Assembly (NCBI RefSeq): GCF_000003605.2
Contig: NW_003125396.1
Span: forward strand, 10,382 to 31,168
From: Saccoglossus kowalevskii
Lineage: Eukaryota > Hemichordata > Enteropneusta > Harrimaniidae
Direction of reading: 5' to 3'
DNA length: 20,787 nucleotides
A program made the position numbers and the translations under genes. The notes beneath the pieces are model-generated. The model ran no database searches. It had not been told where the DNA came from and saw only the letters and a program-made list of their open reading frames with translations. Shown piece after piece: positions 9,404 through 18,198 of the stretch. The first letter of the stretch is position 1. Each line of letters begins with the position of its first letter.

Positions 9404-10238
9404 CCAAGAAATGCACCATCAAAAACGAGAAACTAGCCTATGAAAAGATGAAAATCGTATTACCAGGAGATCGATGTACCAGCGTGTGTATGCTCATTTA
9501 CATACATACGATTATACATGTTTGGTCGTTCTTTTATTTGGAGAGAGAGAGTTCTTTAAAGAAATAGATTGAGAACCAGCCTATGTTCACCGAGGCGGAT
9601 TTCAGAAGAACAAGACGTTGGTTAAGTCTTCCAAATGATTTGACTTATTTGCGATCCTGAATATTTCTTTATAGAGACCATTTAGTTCGTGTTATGTAAA
9701 AGGTAGCAATAATTTTAATAGTGACACGAAAACGAAGCGTCTGATAAACAAGAAATTACGCAGCACTTATACACTGCTAATCGTTTTCATTTTTGCAGGC
9801 AAAAGATTTCTGACTTGTTGGTGATTGGTGTTAAATCTTGAATTCACACTCGTTACCTTTACTTGCAGCTTGATCTGCGTAATAATTTATGGAATGACAA
9901 TCCGGGCTTGGAATGTCAATGTGTTTCGACCAAGTACATTTTTAATATGATGTCATAATGATGATGACAATCACGCTAACCCAAATCCACTCCGAAATTG
10001 TCTGTATCTTGATTATTTTTGTTATCCAATCTAACGCCGCCATTCACGCACTTGTCCTCGTCGTGACCGATGCTTTCACCCATTTCAACAAAATATCAAT
10101 TCATTTCCATGCACCTGTTGCTCTATTTTATTGATCACAATAGTTAAATGTTCACAATGTCAAAATATGTTCTCCTTTAATTTTGATTTTATTTTTTTAC
10201 TCAGACGATCGATAAAATAAAAACACTGTTCTGGTGAA
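9404..10238. other. Interval without supported gene
   Basis: It contains the presumed 5' leader of the LINE just past 9403, a short GA run at 9541-9550 and AT-rich DNA. A 29-codon plus frame at 9571-9660 is too short to support. Confidence 0.4.
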
Positions 10239-10556
10239 ATGCCTCGTAACCTGCTAAATAATGAGACACTTCAGGCGTCAAAGAAGATTTTGACAAACTC
10301 GCCGATGACGACATAGGCGTAGAGTTTCGTGGAAATAGAAGTCGACTAACTACCATATATTAAGTAATTGTGCAGTACAGACCAACTCCGTTGTAGTTCT
10401 TTCTAACTTCTTACGAACTCAAATGTTGTCCAGTGACAGTACTAGTGGCAATTCAGTCAAAGATGAGAAAACTGTCCAAGAAATGTGTTTTATTTACATG
10501 TATCGGCCATTCAATCTGCCCAGCAAGTTCCCAAGGAATTTTTTTGTATGCAAATG
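10239..10556 (+). pseudogene. Possible 5' exon(s) of the AAA+ ATPase gene
   Basis: An ATG at 10239 begins MPRNLLNNETL. One frame change later the plus strand reads DTSGVKEDFDKLADDDIGVE and then FRGNRSRLTTIY to a stop at 10361-10363, with a GTAATT donor at 10362. The composition (acidic, then basic) resembles the acidic and basic exons at 11142 and 11998. A second overlapping open stretch, about 10339-10556, contains MLSSDSTSGNSVKDEKTVQE. Either could be an N-terminal exon of the ATPase gene, or chance. I recognise no domain. The evidence is only composition, strand and location. Confidence 0.25.
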
Positions 10557-11141
10557 AAGCTAATGAGGAGCCTCGTTTTAAAATACACAAAAAATAAAAT
10601 TGTCCCAGACTGCGTTTGAAACCCATTTTTTCACTTTAAAAAAATAGTTTTACTCTTAGAAACGTAAAAAATAATAATATTGATGTACCAATGAATGGTT
10701 TTAGGCCAGAAAATATCAACCATTTCACAGACACTTTAATATAACAGTAACAACTATGACCCATTATCTAGACAGGGTTGAAATTACGACCTGTCCCAGG
10801 TAAATATGCAAATTGCCTGTGCCTGTGGACAGGTGAATAAAGTTTCACTAACTGACCAAATGGGGCAAGTTACTAATGACAGCAACATTGCTTTCAGAGT
10901 TTGTAATACTTATGAAAAGATATTGAGCCAAGATTTAAAATTGTATTTCAAATAATGTGTTAGGATGGTCACTTTTATTATTGAACCAATACAATGGATA
11001 AGTAACTATAATTTTTAATTGCAACCTCTACTATTTGTACCTGTATGTATGCAGTCTTAATAGTGATGGTCCTCTTGAATCTCATCTTAAGTATATTTAT
11101 CTCATTGTCCCTACTTTTACTTTTTTTTATAAAACTGCTAG
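10557..11141. other. AT-rich interval, presumed intron or spacer
   Basis: No recognisable motif. Poly-A/T tracts occur near 10560-10680. The stretch ends in a long pyrimidine-rich acceptor tract before the acidic exon. Confidence 0.35.
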
Positions 11142-12069
11142 TGCTGGTAATGAGGAGGAGGAAGAAGAGTTTGCAACACAAATGTCCATATTAGATGAAA
11201 TATCTGACAAAGAGTCAACTGATGATAGTGACTTTGTTGTAGAACACAGTAAGCATTATAACACAGTTACGTTGATCGCTAAAAAAATATAGACATGCAC
11301 AGTGGGGTGACTGAGGTGCTTTATCATAAATTATAATCTATAGTAATGTATGGGATTTCGTAAATTGTAGAGGTTTATAAGTATGGTATACATCTTATTA
11401 ATCCCTGCCGGACGAAGCTTTAAATGAAGAAATGTTTTGGGGACAGTGTGTTACCCACAGCCGTATACCCAAGATCCAAATTATAATTTATATATTCCTT
11501 ATGCTAGATAGAAAGAGCAATTTGATTGGCTGAACATTTGTGGTGGTGCAACTAGCGTACACCAGATTCTATAAACTTCAAGGTAGTATGTGGAGGTAGT
11601 ACGCTGAAACATACCTAGAAAATTTAAGATGTATGTCATCCAGTTTATCTGGCATGCATTATTTGATTTCATTCGAACTTGGTATTGAGGTTAATTGTGT
11701 TGGGTTACTGAAGCACATCTTTTTGTTTTGCAATTTGATCCAACATTGTGACCATTTGTATCTGTTTTCCATGCAGTGATGTAAGACATAATAGTGTGAT
11801 ATATCTTGGGATCAGATTCATTGTGTATGTTGGTTTCTCAACTAATATTTGAATGCAATGCATTTGCAATCATCAACCCAGATATACAAGAGGGGTTTCA
11901 TAACACTGCATCACATTTAATTGCATAATAATAATTGCCAAGTAATGGGGTTGTATGCTTGAAGTATTTCTAGTCATGTAATGTATATTTTTTGCAGAAC
12001 ATAGAGCAAGTACTCAACAGAATAAACGTCAAAGCTCATCAAGGACACATGTTAAGAAACAACCAGAAG
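11142..12069 (+). pseudogene. Acidic and basic linker exons upstream of the AAA+ domain
   Basis: Two exons join in phase. Exon 11142-11248 has an AG acceptor at 11140-11141 behind a T-rich tract and a donor CACA|GTAAGC. It encodes a strongly acidic stretch (AGNEEEEEEFATQMSILDEI then SDKESTDDSDFVVEH). Exon 11998-12069 has acceptor TTTTTTGCAG and donor AGAAG|GTGTAC, and encodes KHRASTQNKRQSSSRTHVKK followed by QPE, strongly basic. Joining them keeps the reading frame across the splice. The pair is probably an unstructured N-terminal region; the basic part could be a nuclear localisation or DNA-contact segment (inference). They precede the AAA+ exons on the same strand, but the splice phase into the exon at 12552 does not match, so either a lesion or a missing small exon intervenes. 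Confidence 0.5.
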
Positions 12070-12551
12070 GTGTACCAATTAAGTGATGCTGATGTTTTAC
12101 CAGTGACCCCTTTCCTGCCAAATGTATAACAAACATTGATACATATACTGTATTAATTATTTCATAATATAATTTTTGATTTATGTATGCCAACCTATAT
12201 GAAATATGGGATGGGGGTAAAATACTGAATATAAGCTTGTGGTATATAATTTAGATCTTTATAGCCTCGCTGTCATCAAAGTGACTGAGCGGAGCTCATC
12301 ATTTGTACGTCATATGTCGTCCGTCAACTATTTTTTTTACAAATGACTTCTCCAAAACCGTCAGCTTGATTGCCTTGCTATTCATACCACACATACCTGG
12401 GATGGTCCTCTGTTAGATTTGTTCATTTCATGACATCACATGGGAATATTTTTGTAATTTATGGTTAAAAATTATTTTTTCCACAACCGCTTGTAAGATT
12501 GCTTTGAAAGCAAGGGAATAACCAATTTCAAATGATTCTATTTAATAACAG
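12070..12551 (+). other. Intron with an embedded repeat-like stretch
   Basis: Presumed intron between the basic exon and the AAA+ exon. Within it, 12272-12480 begins CATCAAAGTGACTGAGCGGA and continues with CGTCATATGTCGTCCGTCAA. I recall similar dispersed sequence from invertebrate genomes, so it may be an inserted repeat. No boundaries or target-site duplication could be fixed. Confidence 0.35.
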
Positions 12552-13756
12552 GCAAACCGAAGAAGCTTCTATTGTGTTAAATATGGAAAATATATTTTAG
12601 CAGTTTATAGAACTTCGAGTGTTGAAGAGTGCCATGATTGATTTCAGCAAAACTGCATGTATGCAGGTTAAAAATGGTGAAAGGGATTTTAGAGTTCCAC
12701 ATGTGTTATTTGTAGGTGGACCAGGTACGGGAAAACAACAATAGCTAGGATTCAACCAGGTGTGTATATGGTATAAAATGTTATCATTAGTATAGTGTAT
12801 ATGTTGACTATAAACTATAAAATTTGAAGGTAAATTTCATAATTAGTTAGTACACACATATTGGCTGATGCATTAATTTGTTCATGAATTGTGTTTTGTA
12901 ATGTCATTCTACTGGAATAAAATGTTAAAGAATATATAATTCCATCAATGTCATTTTGGGTTCAGCCTGTCCATTTGACCTCATTTCTTGAACAGGACAA
13001 GACCAATTCTGTTGACACTAAGACATGGGCATCACGATTAACATATGCATATCATTTATAAGTTTCATTTCATTGATTTTTAACTGATAATTTTTGTAAA
13101 CAAAATCAACATTTGAATACTGTAGTATATGATGAACTATTTTTCTACAATGCCTGGGTTAATTTTCTTGTTCACAATTATATGTGCTAGATACAAATTG
13201 CAATGAGTCATTTTTATTGTGGATTATAGCTATATAGATTTGCAGTTCTTCTGCGGACAAGGGTGTAATGATGCTATATTTGAATTTTCCAGAACTTCTC
13301 AGTGATCTGGGGCTAATTGATCAGAACAAAATCATTGAAGTGCAAAGATCAGATCTGGTTGAAGCTTTGCGAATCTGCAGTAAAAACCAAAGAAGTTATT
13401 AATAAAAGTAAGGAAAAAATTCTCTTTATGGACGAGGCTTATAGATTTGTGGTTGAAGGATGCGAAAGAGATGGAAATGTCGGTCATGGAGGATGGTGAC
13501 CCAATAATCATCCTTGCAGGTTATGAGAAAGAGATGAACAAAAGTGTTCATGGCGAATCGGGGGCTAAGGAGTAAAGTCTCCTTAGTGTTCAATTTTCCT
13601 AATTATTCGAAGGAACAAATAGCAGAAATTATTCTGAGACAAGTGGATGATGACAAGAAAATAACAACCAAACTAACAGTTCAAGAATTGGAACAAATGA
13701 TTTCAACTCAGGCTACGGATGAATTTTTAACAGAAAGAAACGGTCGTTTCTCATGA
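12552..13756 (+). pseudogene. CbbX/CfxQ (SpoVK)-type AAA+ ATPase, broken
   Basis: The family forms ATP-driven ring motors; CbbX is a Rubisco activase, while roles in animals are unclear. Exon one (12552-12759) encodes TEEASIVLNMENIF, a stop at about 12598, then ELRVLKSAMIDFSKTACMQV, RVPHVLFVGG and the Walker A PGTGK. One base is missing directly after the Lys codon near 12735, shifting the expected TTIAR out of frame. After an intron (donor at 12760, acceptor TTTTCCAG ending 13292), exon two encodes LLSDLGLIDQNKIIEVQRSD, a frame change, KEVINKSKEKILFMDEAYRF (Walker B, 13431-13436 for Asp-Glu), a deletion of the expected glycine-rich segment, DGDPIIILAGYEKEMNK, another frame change, then MANRGLRSKVSLVFNFPNYS with the arginine-finger region, and the C-terminal helices to a stop at 13754. 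At least four lesions make it non-functional. Family identity is firm. Confidence 0.85.
12760..13292 (+). other. Intron of the AAA+ pseudogene
   Basis: Donor CCAG|GTGTGT and acceptor TTTTCCAG flank AT-rich DNA with no coding signal. Its presence shows the copy is not a processed (reverse-transcribed) pseudogene. Confidence 0.6.
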
Positions 13757-13842
13757 TAGGTTCTCATATAGTGCAACAATGTTTCTGTTTATAGGACAAA
13801 CTAGTGTCCAAGCTCAACGGTTATTGGTACCCACATTACCTG

Positions 13843-15190
13843 AATCTTACACAATAATTTCTGTGCAAACCCAAACCTTGTCAGTTTCGACCTTTGTTCT
13901 CTCCTAGAGAACATTAATTATTATTGTATTAATTATATATGGACTTTGGGTGAAGATCGTGGCCAGGGAAATCAAATTCATTCACCTGCTAAAACAAATT
14001 TTGAAGAAAACCTCACCCCTATACCTCACACATATACACCTGTTCAAAACCCTGATAAAAAGGGCACCTTAACCAATATGAAATATAAATTATAGACCAC
14101 ACAAGTGGCACAGCACACCAATAAAGAAATCTGTTCAACTGCCATCGCCATCACGAGTCAATTATCGGCCTGCAGCTGTAATTTACTATTCACACACTGC
14201 ATAACATTTCTGGTGCGATATCCGTGTTAGCGAGGACAACTCGAAGCCGGGTTGGTACAACCATGATGGCATGCTGAGACATGGGAATGCTAAATTCATA
14301 GGCAATTCACCGCAAAAGAAAAATTTCAAATTTCAAATGTGCTGATATATGAAAGAGTTCAGCGAAAGTATTGCTCTCATTCTATTGCAACATTTGGCTC
14401 AAGGAGAGCTACAGTCAACACTGGTGAAGTGAGCCGACAAACAACAGTGGCAAATGCTAAGATGAATTCTGAGATTGAAAACTCTTGGCAAATTGTAAAA
14501 AAAAAAAAAAAAGATGATCAATCGTCTAGCGAAATGACTCTAAGGAGTACTTTATTGTCTGGTTTATATTGTACATCTCTAGAAGAAGAAAGAAATCTCA
14601 TCAGTGATCCAAATTTCATCTGCTCAAAGAGTTAACTCGACCATTTGATTAATATGTGTGTATGTCCTTCTTGTGGAAAATCTCTAAGTGTTGCAAATAG
14701 TAAACCTGTTGGCTCATGCTGGAAATTAAAATGTATGTGCCAGAATGGACATTCAATGATCTGGTACTCTTCCGTAACTTGAGCAGGAACTCTTGGTATT
14801 AATGACTGCGTTACTATGTTCTGGTAGAAACTTCAGTCAATTTACTCTCTTCTGCAACTATTTGGGACTAAATAACATATCAGCATCATGTTTTTATGAC
14901 AGTCAGGCGAAGTTTGTTGCTCCAGTAATCAAGGAGCTTTATAAAAAAAATGATGGAGATTATAATTTCTCAAATTGGCCCAACAAAGCCAGTCGTTCTG
15001 AATGCAGGTGGGCGAGCTGATTCAGCAGGCGGCTAAGTATTTGACAGTTAGTTTTGCAGATAAAGAAACTGGATACATTGTTGAAATGGCCCATGGAGAC
15101 GAGAGACACAACTCAACACGCCAAAGTTAGAGCCACTGAAATTTAAAGCTTGACTGGAGTACCTGACAGGGAGGTTACTGTGTATTATGA
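13843..15190 (+). pseudogene. Zinc-ribbon protein resembling a DDE transposase (possibly Kolobok-like)
   Basis: Open frames in series form a protein of some 420 residues. 13843-14095 has 83 sense codons without an ATG, reading through NYIWTLGEDRGQGNQIHSPA. About 14096-14340 contains VQLPSPSRVNYRPAAVIYYS and FWCDIRVSEDNSKPGWYNHD with one stop between. 14339-14635 contains a 16-A run coding five lysines. About 14640-14780 is a zinc-ribbon-like CVCPSCGKSL...KLKCMCQNGHSMIW. 14793-14950 contains LMTALLCSGRNFSQFTLFCN, YLGLNNISASCFYDSQ and VAPVIKELYKK. Finally come NAGGRADSAG (from 15001), AKYLTVSFADKETGYIVEMA and a donor GA|GTAAGT at 15191. The order (CxxC ribbon, NxxISxSxFxxxQ region, then xDGRxDSPG, then a beta-strand pair) matches a transposase family I know from fish and marine invertebrates and believe to be Kolobok-like, from memory. 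The usual Asp before GRxDS is Gly here. It is broken in several places. Confidence 0.6.
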
Positions 15191-16160
15191 GTAAGTATTC
15201 AACATGCAAATATCTTTAAAATATTACCATTGCTTATTAGTTAGCCTCCGTGTGTGTATATGTGCATACATCCATCCATCCGGACCTGTATCTTAGACAT
15301 TTCTTGACCAATTCTCTTAAAGGGCGTCAGTCGTCACGCCGCGCCCTGTTCGATATGAGACTCATAGCAACGTATACAACATACGCATACATGCATACTT
15401 TTCTGAGCAGAGGTGTGATGTTTTTTTGTTTCTGGCAGCCGACTGCGTAAAAACCGTGTTTTCACTCCTTATCAGGGCAACCATTGTCTTTAAGTCAGTA
15501 TCACAGTACTAGTGGTGCCAAGTGTGTTTTTTCCCTGAATTTACTTTGTAAATTATCAGCTTTAGTTAAGAGTGTTTTTCAGTATGTATTTTAACCAGTA
15601 ATCTCAGATAGGAAAGCAAATAAATATCAATAATCTGCTTAATTTATGTAGCAAATATAAAGTTTAAATTTAATCCGATTTAATGAACAAATTCAGTGCA
15701 AAACTGACTATATTTCTGTAATGGCTGTATCGTGATTATATATTTAGTCATTACTAAATCCATTGTGTAAGAGCAATTAATATTCTTCAAGCTAGTATTT
15801 TGTATACTACATTTGGATATGAAACTGGTAGTCCAATATAGTGGACTGATGAACAACAGTATAGTGTCATAAGACATGTACATTTATATAATACCAATGT
15901 TATTAAAAATTTTACTGAGAAAATGTTGTTATAACATTCTGATTATTTTATTGTTTTGTGCCATAGAATACAGCTGCAATAAAGGCATTGACTTCATGAT
16001 GAAATCAAAGATGGACTGGTAGTCATTGCATTTTGTTAATTTTACATTTTCTGTATGTGTCACATGCAAATCATCTTTAGCTATTCTACTTGGTAGTGCC
16101 AGGCTTAGTAGGACACAATTACCCATACGAGTTCACTTAATTGTGTAGGGTAACTTGCAG
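15191..16160 (+). other. Interval or intron after the transposase-like exon
   Basis: It begins with a strong GTAAGT donor. 15250-15460 contains a simple-sequence-rich stretch (GTGTGTGTATATGTG, CATCCATCCATCCGG, then GCGTCAGTCGTCACGCC) that may be an inserted repeat. The rest is AT-rich with no supported coding. A short stretch after an acceptor-like CATAG at 15966 (NTAAIKALTS) is too short to call. Confidence 0.35.
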
Positions 16161-16265
16161 AGAAGTATGGTAGCAATATCTTTAGGAAGGTGTAGTTATG
16201 ATGCATCTCAAATGAGAGGAGGAGAGAATACACACTTGGTCATGAGGAATGGAGTGTGTGAATAA
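16161..16265 (+). CDS. Possible small exon, unrecognised
   Basis: After an acceptor-like TTGCAG the plus strand is open for 34 codons to TAA at 16263, reading RSMVAISLGRCSYDASQMRG then GENTHLVMRNGVCE. The composition is protein-like and the strand agrees with the neighbouring remnants, but no family is recognised and no donor is obvious. Bases 16203-16213 and 16275-16285 form a perfect 11-base inverted repeat spanning its 3' half. Confidence 0.25.
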   Translation, partial: RSMVAISLGRCSYDASQMRGGENTHLVMRNGVCE

Positions 16266-16322
16266 TGACTGTTAATTTGAGATGCTGACTTGTACAATCT
16301 ATCTTGTACACCCATTTATAGA

Positions 16323-16480
16323 TTTCTTTAAAACTTTACACTTTATGATCGAAGCAAATATGGCCGATTGGCTGCCATTTTTGATGTACAATTTTATTTC
16401 TGATACCAAAACGTGTCTGCAGCAGTTTCCCTGGAAAGACTAGCTCAATTTTGATCAAAGTTGGTATGATGGTCCGCAGT
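16323..16480. repeat. Third, distant copy of repeat family B
   Basis: GATCGAAGCAAATATGGCCG, TTGGCTGCCATTTT and GATCAAAGTTGGTATGATGG match the pieces near 4805-4840 (GATTCGAACAAATATGGCTG, ACGGCCATTTT) and 4738-4760 (GATCAAAGTTGATATGTTGA). This shows a dispersed family rather than a purely local duplication. Confidence 0.6.
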
Positions 16481-17124
16481 CACGCATACTATCGATTTTA
16501 TGTCTATTTCATGAAATGTGTATATTCCCCTACCTACGTAATAAGATAAGTTGTGAAACTCCCGGCACAAAAAAAAAAAAACATCACCATACTGGATTTG
16601 TCAGAAACACTATCCCTCTCGTAACAGAAAATCCAGTTGTTCTTGTGGGATATAACATATTTTGGCCGACCTAAGTCACCAGAGAATAAGAGTTTCTCTT
16701 ATCTAACATTAGAACTTGAATCAATGGTGTCTTTAGCTGCACATATCATACCGAAGTTGCAATGACACAAGTTCACCTTTGAGTAAATCTAGTAAATCAT
16801 AGGCTATGTCAAGATTATGGGGCGCCATTTCTAAGCATGCACATATTTCATGTAACTCAGAAATGACATGCTTTGCCCAGTCACTAGCCATGTTACATAT
16901 TGCATTGTGGGACACGGAAGTCTACTTGCTTTGATAAAAACATCGATATAATAATTACACAATAGTGATAATGAAACAATATTGGTATAATATTTACACA
17001 ATAACGTAATAATAATGTAAACACAATGAAATAATTCCACAACAATGTAATTAAATAAAATAATCATGAAGAAATAAGTAGACAATATTTAATTTTGGCA
17101 CTAATCTCGCCCCATAACACAGAG
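16481..17124. other. Mostly non-coding interval with one short minus-strand frame
   Basis: It includes a 13-A run at about 16569-16581, a 28-codon plus stretch that reads GFVRNTIPLVTENPVVLVGY before a stop, and AT-rich DNA at 16920-17095. Nothing else is supported apart from the minus frame listed separately. Confidence 0.3.
16733..16915 (-). CDS. Short helical ORF, hypothetical
   Basis: A 60-codon minus-strand frame reads MSHNAICNMASDWAKHVISE, LHEICACLEMAPHNLDIAYD and LLDLLKGELVSLQLRYDMCS. The spacing of leucines and charges suggests amphipathic helices. The start codon is GTG (at 16913-16915), so this may instead be an exon or chance. No family is recognised. It lies on the strand opposite the PHD remnant. 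The plus frames over the same bases hold stops. Confidence 0.25.
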   Translation of the reverse strand: MSHNAICNMASDWAKHVISELHEICACLEMAPHNLDIAYDLLDLLKGELVSLQLRYDMCS

Positions 17125-17282
17125 GATGATCAAAGCAAATGCTCAGATAAACTATTTTGTCTGAGTTTACCATCATCCGGTTTTCTACACATAGTCCAAT
17201 GTGACTCATGTTATAAGTGGTTTCATGGAGATTGTTGAACAGTAATATTTATACATGTCCCTCTTGTAAAAAGGCGGAATAG
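17125..17282 (+). pseudogene. PHD zinc finger remnant
   Basis: PHD fingers bind histone H3 tails or other short peptides through two zinc ions held by C4HC3. The first frame reads DDQSKCSDKLFCLSLPSSGF then LHIVQCDSCYKWFHGDC, matching the middle and right half of the motif (CDSC-x4-H-x2-C with the aromatic WFH), and then hits a TGA at 17236-17238. One frame change later, IYTCPSCKKAE supplies the final CPSC pair and ends at a stop at 17280. The first cysteine pair is irregular here (Cys-x6-Cys), so the left half is also altered. The premature stop and frame change mean it is not functional as it stands. Sharing strand and state of decay with the transposase-like exon upstream suggests they belonged together, but no splice link was proven. 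Confidence 0.7.
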
Positions 17283-17354
17283 AAGCTTCAGGTTTTAATA
17301 TCGTCATTCAGAGTAACTAATCCCTATTAGCAATTGCTATATTATATCTCACAG

Positions 17355-17661
17355 GATGAGTGACGAAGAAAAGAGAAGCTGGAAGGAAAGCATTGATATG
17401 TCTAGACCATCATCATGGGGTTGATGATGGAGCTTGTGGTGGTGATGTTCCAAGAGACCCTCATGGGGTTGAGGATGGAGCTTGTGGTGGTGAGATTCCA
17501 AGATACTGGGTTTGAGGATAAAGTGGATGAGGGTTCAAGAGTCTCTTATAGGGATGAGAACACCTCCAAGTTGGAAGAGGTGAGCCAAGCAAGTCGTCAG
17601 GGAAGGTTACTCAATCATTGCAGGGTAATCCTGAACCTGGCACTTTGCAAGGTGTCAAGAG
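17355..17661 (+). pseudogene. Exon of an unrecognised protein with duplicated Gly/Asp-rich unit
   Basis: Acceptor TATATCTCACAG precedes 17355 and a consensus donor CAAGAG|GTGAGT follows 17661. The frame from ATG at 17356 reads MSDEEKRSWKESIDMSRPSS and stops. One frame change gives LDHHHGVDDGACGGDVPRDP then HGVEDGACGGEIPRYWV and a stop. A third frame from about 17518 gives a Ser/Glu-rich stretch, and a fourth a Gly/Pro-rich one (EPSKSSGKVTQSLQGNPEPG) reaching the donor. Strong splice sites with four disjoint frames fit a decayed exon. The composition is that of an unstructured linker. No domain is recognised. It follows the PHD remnant by 72 bases on the same strand. Confidence 0.5.
17414..17509 (+). 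repeat. Two tandem 48-bp units
   Basis: 17414-17461 and 17462-17509 both begin CATGGGGTTGA and share GATGGAGCTTGTGGTGGTGA and TTCCAAGA. The unit is a multiple of three and encodes 16 residues (HGV-D/E-DGACGG-D/E-V/I-PR). A weaker third copy may follow at 17510. Confidence 0.8.
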
Positions 17662-18198
17662 GTGAGTGATATTTATATTGTGATGGTGAATTTCATGCCA
17701 AGATCAATGAGATGTATCAATATGTATTTTATAAACCTTGTTTATTTACACTGGTGATATTGTAATGGAACAAACTCAAGAAATATTTGGGATGTCGCCA
17801 TATTACGGGCAGACAGATATTAGGGTAGTGTAACAATGCAAGACTGTCGTGAATGCACCTGGAACATTGCGACGCCCTAATATATAAATTGTCCACTGTG
17901 AATACAACCGGGAGCACATTTACCATCTGTCGTGTCATCAGAGTCCAAGTTAGTGGCTGGAAACAATGAGAAACTTTATACGAAGATTGCAAGTGTTATA
18001 ATCTTCGTATTATGACTGTGTTCCACATGTTTCGTTTGCTTCCTTGGAGATGTCTTTCGTCCGCTAAACTTATCGGACTTTAGACAGTTAATTTCATTGT
18101 TATTTTGATTATGAGCTGTATACGTTCATATCAGCGAATGTTGTAATATTTTTTGTACCTGTTCACTAGCGTGCTGAGCTTTATTAAATATTGCTTGA
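17662..18198 (+). other. Presumed intron
   Basis: Begins with a GTGAGT donor. No coding frame on the plus strand is supported. The 87-codon minus-strand frame (17729-17992) has no recognisable features and is probably chance. Confidence 0.35.

Noticed and set aside
9571-9660. 29-codon plus stretch reading MFTEADFRRTRRW...
   Set aside because: Too short, no splice support, and a likely chance frame.
16203-16285. Perfect 11-base inverted repeat (GCATCTCAAAT / ATTTGAGATGC)
   Set aside because: The 61-base spacer and lack of flanking duplication make it a poor transposon end; it may be chance in AT-rich DNA.
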